From NCBI RefSeq assembly GCF_001514285.1, contig NZ_KQ949026.1, positions 442,121-506,120 on the forward strand: 64,000 nt of DNA, in the 5' to 3' direction. Under the pieces are notes generated by a model. The model was not told the DNA's origin, did not search any database, and was given only the letters and a program-made list of their open reading frames with translations. The stretch is from Streptomyces sp. DSM 15324. GTDB lineage: Bacteria > Actinomycetota > Actinomycetes > Streptomycetales > Streptomycetaceae. Positions 56,739 through 64,000 of the stretch are shown here, one piece after another; within the stretch, counting starts at the first letter, position 1, and each line of letters begins with the position of its first letter. The position numbers were made by a program, and so were the translations under genes.

Positions 56739-57443
56739 TCAGAAATCGAGGCTCGCGCCCGCCGCCAGAACCTCCAGGACGCTGCGGTCGAGAATCTCGA
56801 TGCGGCGCGGCCGGGTCCGTACCGCACCGGCGTCCCGCAGTGGCCTGAGCGCCTTCGCGACCGCCTCGCGGGTCGCCCCCACGGCGTCCGCGAGGTCGTG
56901 CTGCGCGAGGTCGACCGGCAGGGCGTCCCCCGTCTCCCGGCCGGGACCCTCCGGTTGCTGGAGTTCGGCGAACTCGAGCAATCGCGCCGCCAGGCGCTGC
57001 AGCACGGTCAGCGAGACGAGCGAGCGGCGCTCCTCGTCGGCGCCCCGCAGCCGGGACGCGAGCTGGGCCATGACCAGACCGCCGGCCTCGGGGTGGACGG
57101 AGACAAAGCGCCGGAAGGAGCCGATGCCCACGACCACCGCGCGCACCGGCCCGAGCGCGGTGACGGTGGCGCTGCGCGGCGAGCCGTCGGCCATGGCCAT
57201 CTCACCCACCAGTTCGCCCGGTCCGCGCAGCGCCAGCAGCAGCCGGTAGGAGCTGCGGCCGGTGCTGATCGAGACCGCCGACCAGCCGTCCAGCAGGACG
57301 ACGACGGTCCGGCCGGGCTCGCTCTCCCGCATCAGGTGCTCGCCCGGCGCGAACGAGCGTTCGGCGCCCAGGGTCAGCAGGTCAGCGCGCAGCGGCGGGG
57401 CGAGCGCGTGCAGAAACGGTTGCGTACGGTCCGTCAGCGCCAT
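56739..57443 (-). CDS. Crp/Fnr-family transcription regulator
   Basis: The 234-residue protein has a cyclic-nucleotide-binding domain (about 15-120) with an apparently intact phosphate-binding cassette, GELVGEMAMADGSPRSATV (about 75-93), containing the Glu, Arg and Ser-Ala that hold the cNMP. A dimerisation helix and a C-terminal winged helix follow, with DLAQHDLADAVGATREAVAKALRPL (about 178-202). No Fe-S cysteines are present, so it is not an Fnr-type sensor. It lies 222 nt upstream of the cyclase-like gene on the same strand and may control the island in response to its product. Confidence 0.88.
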   Translation of the reverse strand: MALTDRTQPFLHALAPPLRADLLTLGAERSFAPGEHLMRESEPGRTVVVLLDGWSAVSISTGRSSYRLLLALRGPGELVGEMAMADGSPRSATVTALGPVRAVVVGIGSFRRFVSVHPEAGGLVMAQLASRLRGADEERRSLVSLTVLQRLAARLLEFAELQQPEGPGRETGDALPVDLAQHDLADAVGATREAVAKALRPLRDAGAVRTRPRRIEILDRSVLEVLAAGASLDF

Positions 57444-57798
57444 GCGGGCCCCCTCGCGCCCCGGCCGGACAGGCCCGCCGGAAGAGTGAAGAGCAGTGAG
57501 ATTACTGGATGCACGGGTGTGTGTGACGGTACGTCAGGGGTCAGGCGGCCTGAACTGCGGCTTTGTCCCCGGGGGCTGTGCGCCGGGCGTGTGGCGCGTC
57601 TCGCATTCCCCCGTCGAACACCAGGTCAGAGGGGTCGGGCGGCCCCGAACGGGCGTCTTCGTGTGGCCACTCGAACAGGGCGAGCATAGCGTCGTACTAA
57701 AATATCCGGCTTGTTACGGAGCCGGTCCGGACAACCCCAGGCAGACCTGCGGGCCCGCCGGCACCCCGGAGGCTTCCGGGATCGAGACGCGAGGACCG
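57444..57798. promoter_or_regulatory. Divergent control region between crp-like gene and NRPS-like gene
   Basis: This 355-bp region drives both genes. It holds TGACGGTACGTCA (57524-57536), two perfect 5-bp arms about 80 nt before the regulator start and a possible regulator site. It also holds an A/T-rich patch with a TAAAAT -10-like hexamer (57698-57703), about 95 nt before the NRPS-like gene. No convincing -35 box and no gene were found. Confidence 0.45.
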
Positions 57799-60700
57799 AT
57801 GGCAGCGATTGACGAGAGCAGCGCTCTCGGCCTGCTCGACGAAGAAATCCGCGTACAACTCGGTGACAGGGCACGCTTCTCCGGCGGGCCCGCAGCTTCC
57901 CCCCGCACGCTGGTCGACGTCTTCGAGGGGTCGGTGCGGTCGTACCCGGACGAGCTCGCCCTGGACGACGGCAACACCCCCCTGACCTACCGGGCGCTCG
58001 CCGTGGAGGTGGAGCGGCTGCGGCGCCGGCTCGCCGCCGCCGGGGTGGCGCTCGGGGACCGGGTGGGGGTGCGGGTGCCGTCCGGCACCAACGACCTCTA
58101 TGTGGCGATCCTCGCCGTGCTCGCGGCGGGTGCCGCCTATGTGCCCGTGGACGCCGAGGACCCCGACGAGCGGGCCGAGCTGGTGTTCGGTGAGGCGGAC
58201 GTGCGGGCCGTGATCGGCGCCGGGCACGAGATCACCGCCCACGGAGGCACCGCCCACGGAAGCACTGCCTTCGGGAGCACCGCTCACGGAGGGTCTGCCC
58301 ACGGGAGCAGCGCTCGCGAGACGACCGCTCCCGGGAGCACCGCCCACGAAAGCAGCGCTCGTGAGACGACCGCTCACGGGAGCACCGCTCACGAGAGCAC
58401 CGCTCACGAGAGCACCGCTCACGGGGCCTCCCGCACGCGGGCCGCCCGGCCGACCGTCGAGCACGACGCCTGGATCATCTTCACCTCCGGCTCCACCGGC
58501 AAGCCCAAGGGCGTGGCCGTCAGTCACCGCAGTGCCGCCGCCTTCGTGGACGCCGAGGCCGCGCTGTTCCTCACCGAGGAGCCCATCGGGCCCGGTGACC
58601 GTGTGATGGCGGGTCTCTCGGTGGCCTTCGACGCCTCCTGCGAGGAGATGTGGCTCGCGTGGCGCTACGGCGCCTGTCTGGTGCCGGTGCCCCGGTCGCA
58701 GGTCAGGAGCGGCGCCGATCTCGGGCCCTGGCTGGTCGAGCAGGAGATCACCGTGGTCTCCACCGTGCCGACGCTGGCCGCGCTCTGGGAGCCGGAGACC
58801 CTCACCGACGTCCGGCTGCTGATCTTCGGCGGTGAGGCCTGCCCGCCCGAGCTGGTGCAGCGGCTGGTGACGGAGGGCCGGGAGGTCTGGAACACCTACG
58901 GGCCGACCGAGGCGACCGTGGTGGCCTGTGCCTCGCTGCTGTCGGGCGAGGAGCCGGTCCGGATCGGGCTGCCGCTGCGCGGCTGGGAGCTGGCCGTCGT
59001 GGACGAGGCCGGCGAGCCGGTGCCGATGGGCGAGAGCGGCCAGCTGGTGATCGGCGGGGCCGGCCTCGCACGCTACCTCGACGCCGAGAAGGACGCCGAG
59101 AAGTACGCGCCGCTGGAGTCGCTGGGCTGGGAGCGGGCGTACCGCAGCGGTGACCTGGTCAAGGCGGAGCCCGAGGGGCTGGTCTTCCTCGGGCGGGCCG
59201 ACGAGCAGATCAAGCTCGGCGGGCGGCGCATCGAACTGGGCGAGGTGGACGCGGCGCTCCAGGCGCTGCCGGGGGTCGCGGGCGCGGCGGCGGCGGTGCG
59301 GACCGCGCGCAGCGGCAACCAGCTGCTCGTCGGGTATGTGGTCACCCAGGACGGCTGGGACCGGGCGGAGGCGGTGGAGCGGCTGCGCGCCGCGTTGCCG
59401 GCCGCGCTGGTGCCGCTGCTGGCGCCGGTGGACGATCTGCCGACCCGGACGTCCGGCAAGGTCGACCGCAACGCGCTGCCGTGGCCGCTCGACGGTGTCG
59501 AGATGCCGGCGGGCGAGCATCTGTACGGTACCGAGGCCTGGCTGGCCGAGCAGTGGGCCGCGGTCCTCGGGATGCCGGTGACGAGCCACTCCGACGACTT
59601 CTTCGCGATCGGCGGTGGCAGCCTGGCCGCCGCCCAGCTCACCACCCGGCTGCGCACCCGCTACCCGAGCGCGGCCGTCCTGGACATCTACCAGCAGCCG
59701 GTGCTGCGCAAGCTGGCCCGTCGGCTGGAGGAGTCGGCGCACGACGAGGGCGGCAGCCGTACGGTCGCGCCGGTGCCGAGGACGACGCAGGGTGTGCAGC
59801 TCCTGCTGCTGCTTCCGCTGTTCACCCTGCTCGGGCTGCGGTGGACGGTCGTGCTGGCGGCGCTGGGCAATGTGCTGCCCGGGTACGGCTGGCTGCCGAC
59901 CGCGTCCTGGTGGCTGGTGGCCGCCGGAGCAGTGCTCTTCTTCACCCCGCCGGGGCGGATCGCCATGGCGGCGGGCGGGGCGCGGCTGCTGCTGCGCGGG
60001 GTGACGCCGGGCCGGTATCCGCGCGGTGGCGCGGTGCATGTGCGGCTGTGGGCGGCGGAGCGGCTGGCCGAGTTCAGCGGGGCGACCACGCTCACCGGGT
60101 CCTGGCTGGAGCGGTACGCCCGGGCGCTGGGCGCCAAGATCGGCCCGGAGGTCGATCTGCACTCGCTGCCGCCGGTGACCGGTCTGCTCAAGCTCGGGCG
60201 CGGCGCGGCCGTGGAGTCCGAGGTGGATCTGTCCGGGTACTGGCTGGACGGTGACCGGCTGGAGATCGGCACGGTCAAGGTGGGCGCGCACGCCGTCGTC
60301 GGCACGCGCAGCATGCTCTTCCCGGGGGCCCGGGTCGGCAAGCGCGCCGAGGTGGCGCCGGGTTCGGCGGTCACCGGGCAGGTCCCGACCGGTCAGCGCT
60401 GGGCGGGCGCGCCCGCGGTCAAGCTGGGCAAGGCCAAGCGGAACTGGCCCAAGGAGCGGCCGCAGCGGGGCACGTACTGGCGGATCATGTACGGCGTGAC
60501 GGGCCTGGCGCTGAATCTGCTGCCGGTGGCGGCGGCGGTGGCCGCGCTCGTGGTGGCCCGGGTGTTCGTGACGCCGGGCGCCGGGCCGGGCGGTGCGCTG
60601 CGCGGGGCGGTGCTGGCGCTGGTCCCGGCGACGCTCGCCTACGGGCTGGCGTACGCGCTGGCGCTGCTGGTCGCCGTACGGCTGCTGAGCCTGGGGCTGC

Positions 60701-61842
60701 GCGAGGGCACGCATCCGACGCACGGCCGGGTGGGCTGGCAGGCGTGGACGGTGACCCAGCTGATGGACCGCTCGCGCGAGACGTTGTTCCCGCTGTACGC
60801 GGGGCTGGTGACACCGCTGTGGCTGCGGCTGCTGGGGATGCGGATCGGGCGGGGCGCGGAGGTGTCGACGGTGCTGGCGCTGCCGAGCCTGACGACGGTC
60901 GGCGAGGGTGCGTTCCTGGCGGACGACACGCTGACCGCGCCGTACGAGCTGGGCGGGGGCTGGGTGCGGATCGGGCGCGCGGAGATCGGGCGGCGGGCGT
61001 TCCTCGGGAACTCGGGGATGACCGCGCCGGGCCGGAGCGTGCCGGACGGCGGGCTGGTCGGGGTGCTGTCGGCGACCCCGAAGAAGGCGAAGAAGGGCAG
61101 CTCGTACCTGGGTCTGCCGCCGGTGAAGCTGCCGCGCAGCACGGCCGGCGGCGACCAGAGCCGGACGTACGACCCGCCCGCGCGGCTGCTGTGGGCGCGG
61201 GGGCTGGTCGAGCTGTGCAGGATCGTGCCGGTGTTCTGCTCGGCGGCGCTGGCCGTGCTGACGGTGGCCGCGCTGTGCGCCCTCGGGGTGTGGGCGCCGC
61301 TGCTGGGCGGGCTGGTGCTGCTGGGCACGGGGGTGGCGGCCTGTGTGCTGTCGGTGGCCGCGAAGTGGCTGCTGGTGGGGCGGCACCGCACCGGTGAGCA
61401 CCCGCTGTGGAGCTCCTTCGTGTGGCGCAACGAGCTGGCGGACACGTTCGTCGAGGTGGTCGCCGTGCAGTGGCTGGCGGGCGCGGTGCCGGGTACACCG
61501 GTGATGACGGCGTGGCTGCGCGGGCTCGGGGCGCGGATCGGCCGGGGCGTGTGGGTGGAGAGCTATTGGCTCCCGGAGGCGGATCTGGTGACACTGGAGG
61601 ACGGGGCCACGGTGGGACGCGGGTGCGTCCTGCAGACTCACCTCTTCCACGACCGGATCTTGCGGACGGATACTGTGGTCCTCCGTGAGGGCGCCACGTT
61701 GGGCCCTGGCGGGATCGTGCTGCCCGGCAGCACGGTCGGGGCCCGTACGACCCTGGGTCCCGCGTCGCTCGTCATGGCCGCGGAGTCCGTCCCGGACGAC
61801 ACCCGCTGGCTGGGCAATCCGATCGAGGCATGGCGTCCCTGA
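57799..61842 (+). CDS. Pls/PosA-type NRPS-like membrane enzyme
   Basis: The 1347-residue protein has the architecture of epsilon-poly-lysine-synthetase relatives. An adenylation domain (about 30-560) includes FTSGSTGKPKG near 229, NTYGPTEATV near 364 and SGKVDRNALPWP near 550. A carrier domain (about 575-655) has DDFFAIGGGSLAAA, whose Ser takes phosphopantetheine. A membrane-embedded C-terminal half (about 670-1347) holds several helices and left-handed hexapeptide-repeat acyltransferase-like blocks. Such enzymes activate an amino acid and link it into short homopolymers at the membrane. The substrate is not readable here. The ATG at 57799 has GAGG upstream. A Thr/Ala/His/Ser repeat is inserted in the adenylation domain. 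Confidence 0.85.
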   Translation: MAAIDESSALGLLDEEIRVQLGDRARFSGGPAASPRTLVDVFEGSVRSYPDELALDDGNTPLTYRALAVEVERLRRRLAAAGVALGDRVGVRVPSGTNDLYVAILAVLAAGAAYVPVDAEDPDERAELVFGEADVRAVIGAGHEITAHGGTAHGSTAFGSTAHGGSAHGSSARETTAPGSTAHESSARETTAHGSTAHESTAHESTAHGASRTRAARPTVEHDAWIIFTSGSTGKPKGVAVSHRSAAAFVDAEAALFLTEEPIGPGDRVMAGLSVAFDASCEEMWLAWRYGACLVPVPRSQVRSGADLGPWLVEQEITVVSTVPTLAALWEPETLTDVRLLIFGGEACPPELVQRLVTEGREVWNTYGPTEATVVACASLLSGEEPVRIGLPLRGWELAVVDEAGEPVPMGESGQLVIGGAGLARYLDAEKDAEKYAPLESLGWERAYRSGDLVKAEPEGLVFLGRADEQIKLGGRRIELGEVDAALQALPGVAGAAAAVRTARSGNQLLVGYVVTQDGWDRAEAVERLRAALPAALVPLLAPVDDLPTRTSGKVDRNALPWPLDGVEMPAGEHLYGTEAWLAEQWAAVLGMPVTSHSDDFFAIGGGSLAAAQLTTRLRTRYPSAAVLDIYQQPVLRKLARRLEESAHDEGGSRTVAPVPRTTQGVQLLLLLPLFTLLGLRWTVVLAALGNVLPGYGWLPTASWWLVAAGAVLFFTPPGRIAMAAGGARLLLRGVTPGRYPRGGAVHVRLWAAERLAEFSGATTLTGSWLERYARALGAKIGPEVDLHSLPPVTGLLKLGRGAAVESEVDLSGYWLDGDRLEIGTVKVGAHAVVGTRSMLFPGARVGKRAEVAPGSAVTGQVPTGQRWAGAPAVKLGKAKRNWPKERPQRGTYWRIMYGVTGLALNLLPVAAAVAALVVARVFVTPGAGPGGALRGAVLALVPATLAYGLAYALALLVAVRLLSLGLREGTHPTHGRVGWQAWTVTQLMDRSRETLFPLYAGLVTPLWLRLLGMRIGRGAEVSTVLALPSLTTVGEGAFLADDTLTAPYELGGGWVRIGRAEIGRRAFLGNSGMTAPGRSVPDGGLVGVLSATPKKAKKGSSYLGLPPVKLPRSTAGGDQSRTYDPPARLLWARGLVELCRIVPVFCSAALAVLTVAALCALGVWAPLLGGLVLLGTGVAACVLSVAAKWLLVGRHRTGEHPLWSSFVWRNELADTFVEVVAVQWLAGAVPGTPVMTAWLRGLGARIGRGVWVESYWLPEADLVTLEDGATVGRGCVLQTHLFHDRILRTDTVVLREGATLGPGGIVLPGSTVGARTTLGPASLVMAAESVPDDTRWLGNPIEAWRP
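58228..58430 (+). repeat. Tandem repeats inside the adenylation domain
   Basis: About thirteen imperfect 12-15-bp units encode TAHGS, TAHES and ARETT pentads (residues about 144-210). They lie between the N-terminal core and the ATP-binding loop of the adenylation domain, in what is normally a short surface loop. Confidence 0.8.
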
Positions 61843-63260
61843 ACGCGGGCCACTCGGTGGCCGCGGGCGGTGCACCGAGAAGCGGTTCGAGTACGGCGCA
61901 GGGAGCGGACGCGGAAGTGGCAGTGCAGCAGTCGGTGGGTTCGGACCCGTATTTCCCGGACAACGGCGATCCCCGTTACCGGGTGCATCGCTACGAACTC
62001 ACGCTGGACTACCGTCCCGGCCCGAACCGGCTGTCGGGCACGGCCCGGATCAACGCGATCGCGGGCCGGGCGCCGCTGGCCGAATTCCAGCTGAACCTGG
62101 CCGACTTCAGGATCGGGCGGGTCCGGGTGGACGGCCGGCAGCCGCACTACACGCACCGCGGCGGGAAGCTGCGGATCCGCCCCGCCAAGTCGCTGCGGGC
62201 GGGGGCCGCCTTCACCGTCGAGGTGCACTGGTCGGGCAATCCCAAGCCGGTGTCGAGCCCGTGGGGCGGGATCGGCTGGGAGGAGCTGACGGACGGCGCG
62301 CTGGTGGCGAGCCAGCCGGTGGGTTCGCCGTCGTGGTACCCGTGCAACGACCGTCCAGCGGACAAGGCGTCGTATCTGATCTCGGTCACGACGCCGTCGG
62401 CGTACTCGGTGGTGGCGGGCGGCCGGCTGCTGACCCGGACGACGAAGGCGTCCACGACGACCTGGGTGTACGAGCAGCCGGCGCCGACGTCGAGCTATCT
62501 GGTCGGGCTGGCGATCGGCAAGTACCAGACGGTGCTGCTGGGCGATCCCGGGCTGGGCGGGGTGCCGATGCACGGGCACATACCGGCGCATCTCCTCGCG
62601 CGGTTCTCGCGGGACTTCGCCCGCCAGCCGGGGATGATGGATCTGTTCCAACGGCTGTTCGGGCCCTACCCGTTCGACGAGTACGCGGTGGTGGTGGCCG
62701 ACGAGGAACTCGATGTGCCGGTGGAGGCGCAGGGGTTGTCGCTGTTCGGCGTCAACCATGTGGACGGGGCCCGGGGTTCGGAGCGCCTGGTGGCGCACGA
62801 GCTGGCCCACCAGTGGTTCGGCAACAGTGTGTCGATCGCCGACTGGCGGCACATCTGGCTCAACGAGGGCTTCGCGAAGTACGCGGAGTGGCTGTGGTCG
62901 GAGCGGTCGGGCGGCCGCAGCGCCCAGCAACTGGCGGCCGCGGCGCACCGGTTGCTGTCCTCGCGGCCGCAGGACCTGAAGCTGGCGGACCCGGGCCGCA
63001 AGACGATGTTCGACGACCGGCTGTACCAGCGGGGCGGGCTCGCCGTGCACGCGCTGCGGTGCGCGCTCGGCGACGACGCGTTCTTCCGGATGCTGCGTGG
63101 CTGGCTCGGGCTGCACCGGGGCGGCGCGGTCACGACGGCGATGTTCACGGCGCACGCGGCCCGGTTCACCCCGGAGCCGCTCGACGAGCTGTTCGAGGCA
63201 TGGCTGTACCGGCCGGCGCTGCCGCCGCTGCCGCTGGCCGAGACCCGGGCGACGGCCTAG
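61830..63260 (+). CDS. M1-family zinc metallopeptidase
   Basis: The 476-residue aminopeptidase-like protein has the zinc site HELAHQWFG near residue 323 and the second ligand in WLNEGFAKYAEW near 345. A gluzincin exopeptidase-type loop is seen as VEAQGLSLFG near 302. It lacks the large C-terminal helical domain of PepN and begins with a disordered stretch, but no clear signal peptide. It overlaps the 3-prime end of the NRPS-like gene by 13 nt, so it is translationally linked. It may trim or degrade the product of that enzyme, though a general peptidase role is equally possible. Confidence 0.88.
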   Translation: MASLNAGHSVAAGGAPRSGSSTAQGADAEVAVQQSVGSDPYFPDNGDPRYRVHRYELTLDYRPGPNRLSGTARINAIAGRAPLAEFQLNLADFRIGRVRVDGRQPHYTHRGGKLRIRPAKSLRAGAAFTVEVHWSGNPKPVSSPWGGIGWEELTDGALVASQPVGSPSWYPCNDRPADKASYLISVTTPSAYSVVAGGRLLTRTTKASTTTWVYEQPAPTSSYLVGLAIGKYQTVLLGDPGLGGVPMHGHIPAHLLARFSRDFARQPGMMDLFQRLFGPYPFDEYAVVVADEELDVPVEAQGLSLFGVNHVDGARGSERLVAHELAHQWFGNSVSIADWRHIWLNEGFAKYAEWLWSERSGGRSAQQLAAAAHRLLSSRPQDLKLADPGRKTMFDDRLYQRGGLAVHALRCALGDDAFFRMLRGWLGLHRGGAVTTAMFTAHAARFTPEPLDELFEAWLYRPALPPLPLAETRATA

Positions 63261-63273
63261 CAGAATGGCGTCC

Positions 63274-63651
63274 ATGACCACGCGTTCCTGCCCGTGCGGG
63301 CTGCCGCAGTCCTACGACGACTGCTGCGGCCGCTACCACCGCGGTCCCGTCGCCGCGCCGACCGCCGAGGCGTTGATGCGCTCGCGCTACACCGCCTTCG
63401 TCGTCGGTGACGCGGCGTATCTGACGCGGACCTGGCATCCGCGGACCCGGCCGGCGCGGTTGGACCTGGATCCGGGCATGCGGTGGACGGGGCTGGAGAT
63501 CCTCGCGGCGAGGGACGGTTCCGCGTTCCACCGCAGCGGGACGGTGGAGTTCCGGGCGTCCTACCGGGGCGGCTCGCTGCACGAGGTGAGCCGGTTCGAG
63601 CGGGTGGACGGGGCGTGGGTGTACGTGGACGGGGAGTTCCCCGAGGCGTAG
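63274..63651 (+). CDS. YchJ-family (UPF0225) SEC-C metal-binding protein
   Basis: The 125-residue protein starts with a SEC-C-type zinc motif, CPCGLPQSYDDCCGRYH (about residues 7-23). The YchJ core follows (PTAEALMRSRYTAFVVGD and the GTVEFRASYRG segment). The family role is unknown. It follows the M1 gene by 14 nt and may share its transcript. ATG at 63274 is chosen; an in-frame ATG three codons earlier is possible. Confidence 0.82.
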   Translation: MTTRSCPCGLPQSYDDCCGRYHRGPVAAPTAEALMRSRYTAFVVGDAAYLTRTWHPRTRPARLDLDPGMRWTGLEILAARDGSAFHRSGTVEFRASYRGGSLHEVSRFERVDGAWVYVDGEFPEA

Positions 63652-63666
63652 CCCCCGGACGCCTGT

Positions 63667-64000
63667 TCAGGGGGCCAGGACGTCCAGTTCCCGGAGGGCG
63701 CCGGCCATGATCCCGCGGGCGAGCTGCTCGGCGCCGGTGCTGTCGCCCGCGCGGATCGCCTCGGCCAGCCGGACGTGCAGGGTGACGGCCGCCGGGTCCG
63801 GGTCCTCGAACATGATCCGGTGCTGGGTGCGGCCGGCGAGGACCTCGGCCACGACGTCGCCGAGGCGGGCGAACATCTCGTTGCCGGACGCGGTGAGGAT
63901 CACGCGGTGGAAGGCGATGTCGTGCAGGAGGTAGCCCTCCAGGCGGTGGCCCCGTGAGTGGGCCACCATGCCGAGCGCGCACTCGGTGAGTTCCGCGCAC
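63667..64000 (-). CDS. FadR-subfamily GntR regulator, C-terminal part
   Basis: Only the last 111 residues are in the window; the gene continues past the right edge. The visible part is an FCD ligand-binding domain with the metal-type histidines in HDIAFHRVILTASGN, RTQHRIMF and TLHVRLAEAI. The DNA-binding domain lies outside. It converges on the YchJ-type gene with a 15-nt gap. Confidence 0.8.
   Translation of the reverse strand, partial: CAELTECALGMVAHSRGHRLEGYLLHDIAFHRVILTASGNEMFARLGDVVAEVLAGRTQHRIMFEDPDPAAVTLHVRLAEAIRAGDSTGAEQLARGIMAGALRELDVLAP

Noticed and set aside
58228..58430. Repeat array resembling a CRISPR
   Set aside because: Units are 12-15 bp, in frame and directly adjacent without unique spacers; they encode protein repeats.

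Overview
The window is a high-GC actinobacterial chromosome segment that reads as Streptomyces. The evidence is GC-rich third codon positions, frequent GTG starts, 4-nt GTGA start/stop overlaps, a gylR-glpFKD glycerol locus, mycothiol ligase mshC, an F420-dependent oxidoreductase and a chpC/chpH chaplin pair. No rRNA, CRISPR array, insertion sequence or integrase was seen.

Layout. (1) 1-10.3 kb: a HAD phosphatase, cobalamin-dependent methionine synthase (metH), then the glycerol regulon (gylR, glpF, glpK, glpD) with matching GylR-type operator candidates in front of gylR and glpF. (2) 10.4-18.9 kb: a methionine-salvage locus. A minus-strand ABC importer plus mtnK is divergent from mtnD-mtnC-mtnB, and mtnA converges from the far side. 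Together they would take methylthioribose to the keto acid precursor of methionine. (3) 19-32.5 kb: a FadR-type regulator, a PAC2/ParJ-like protein, a decayed gene, then mshC, a SCO1664-like protein, a DUF3090 protein, a histidine phosphatase and corA. After these come a ferritin-like protein, an F420 oxidoreductase, an aldo/keto reductase fused by overlap to a RecD2-like protein that has lost its ATPase motifs, and two small proteins. (4) 32.5-35.7 kb: chaplins chpC and chpH, an M20 peptidase and tRNA-Leu(GAG).

(5) 35.7-56.5 kb, the most unusual part: ten minus-strand genes, most joined by 4-nt start/stop overlaps. In transcription order they encode a class III nucleotide cyclase-like protein, a P-loop/repeat protein, an SPFH-like protein, a small Pycsar-type membrane effector, a secreted/anchored vWA protein, a tubulin-like protein, a membrane protein, a pseudokinase, a TRAFAC GTPase and a GTPase-associated (GAP1-like) protein. 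A Crp/Fnr-type regulator with an intact cyclic-nucleotide-binding cassette lies immediately upstream. The layout suggests a cyclic-nucleotide-linked, NTPase-rich biological-conflict (defence-type) system built on GTPase and tubulin components. (6) 57.8-64 kb: a Pls/PosA-type nonribosomal peptide synthetase-like membrane enzyme, an overlapping M1 metallopeptidase, a YchJ-type SEC-C protein and the C-terminal part of a FadR-type regulator that runs off the window.

Protein families were assigned by reading motifs; no database search was run.
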